Positions 63,948 to 64,000 of a DNA stretch of 64,000 nt are shown piece by piece. The notes beneath the pieces were generated by a model, which saw nothing but the letters and a program-made list of their open reading frames with translations, was not told the DNA's origin and searched no databases. Origin of the DNA: Cloeon dipterum (Eukaryota > Arthropoda > Insecta > Ephemeroptera > Baetidae); the NCBI RefSeq assembly GCF_949628265.1, contig NC_088786.1, forward strand, positions 15,252,001 to 15,316,000. The letters are read 5' to 3'. The first letter of the stretch is position 1. Each line of letters opens with the position of its first letter. A program made the translations under genes and the position numbers.

Positions 63948-64000
63948 GAGCGACATGAGCGGCTCCGAGGCTGGTGTAACGAACCTTTCCAGCGCCGCGG
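63948..64000 (+). CDS. Partial exon at the right edge, product unknown
   Basis: Strong acceptor acaatattgtttcag at 63947. ATG at 63955 with G at -3 begins MSGSEAGVTNLSSAA, open to the window edge. If the preceding exon is 47269-47302, that frame has a stop just upstream, so this would be the true start. The other frame, continuing PRDKPTTVE as ERHERLRGWCNEP, is also open. No family recognised. Confidence 0.35.

Noticed and set aside
1..64000. tRNA, rRNA or CRISPR features
   Set aside because: No clear tRNA B-box with a pairing A-box, no rRNA-like sequence, and no regularly spaced direct repeats were found by eye.

Overview
This is a eukaryotic genomic window, almost certainly from an insect or another pancrustacean. 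Genes are split into short exons by GT-AG introns from 57 bp to about 9 kb. Intergenic and intronic DNA is AT-rich with long AT and CT microsatellites, and no bacterial operon or ribosome-binding-site structure is visible. Most long open reading frames are chance frames. The genes below were found by joining exons by hand on splice signals, reading phase and protein family motifs.

Layout, left to right. 1-5015: no recognisable gene, apart from a possible 17-bp minus-strand first exon at its right edge. 6288-23290, minus strand: an 11-exon gene for a DUSP11/PIR1-type RNA 5'-phosphatase with the HCxxGxNRTG active site and a basic, arginine-rich tail. One of its introns carries a complete hAT-type MITE with an 8-bp target-site duplication. 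24276-32838, minus strand: a nine-exon gene for a Cys-loop ligand-gated ion channel of about 526 residues, with signal peptide, Cys-loop, four membrane segments, a PGR motif before M2 and a long insertion before M1. About 34.2-42.7 kb, plus strand: a small CDC42-effector gene (CDC42SE/Spec2 family) of about 83 residues with a CRIB motif and an N-terminal Cys pair. It has an untranslated first exon and a 7-kb intron in its 5' UTR. The channel and Spec2 genes are divergent, about 1.5 kb apart. 46.9-64.0 kb, plus strand: a GC-rich promoter-like block, a 34-bp microexon and a well-formed 3' splice site at 63948 suggest the 5' end of another gene that leaves the window on the right. Its product is not identifiable.

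The genes are not an obvious functional unit. One acts on RNA 5' ends, one is a membrane ion channel and one binds Cdc42. No new multi-gene system was found. The items most worth following are a near-symmetric 128-nt hairpin at 56702-56829, the hAT MITE, the unusual channel (loop insertion and PGR selectivity motif), and the microexon-based gene starts. All joins are predictions from sequence alone and have not been tested against transcripts.
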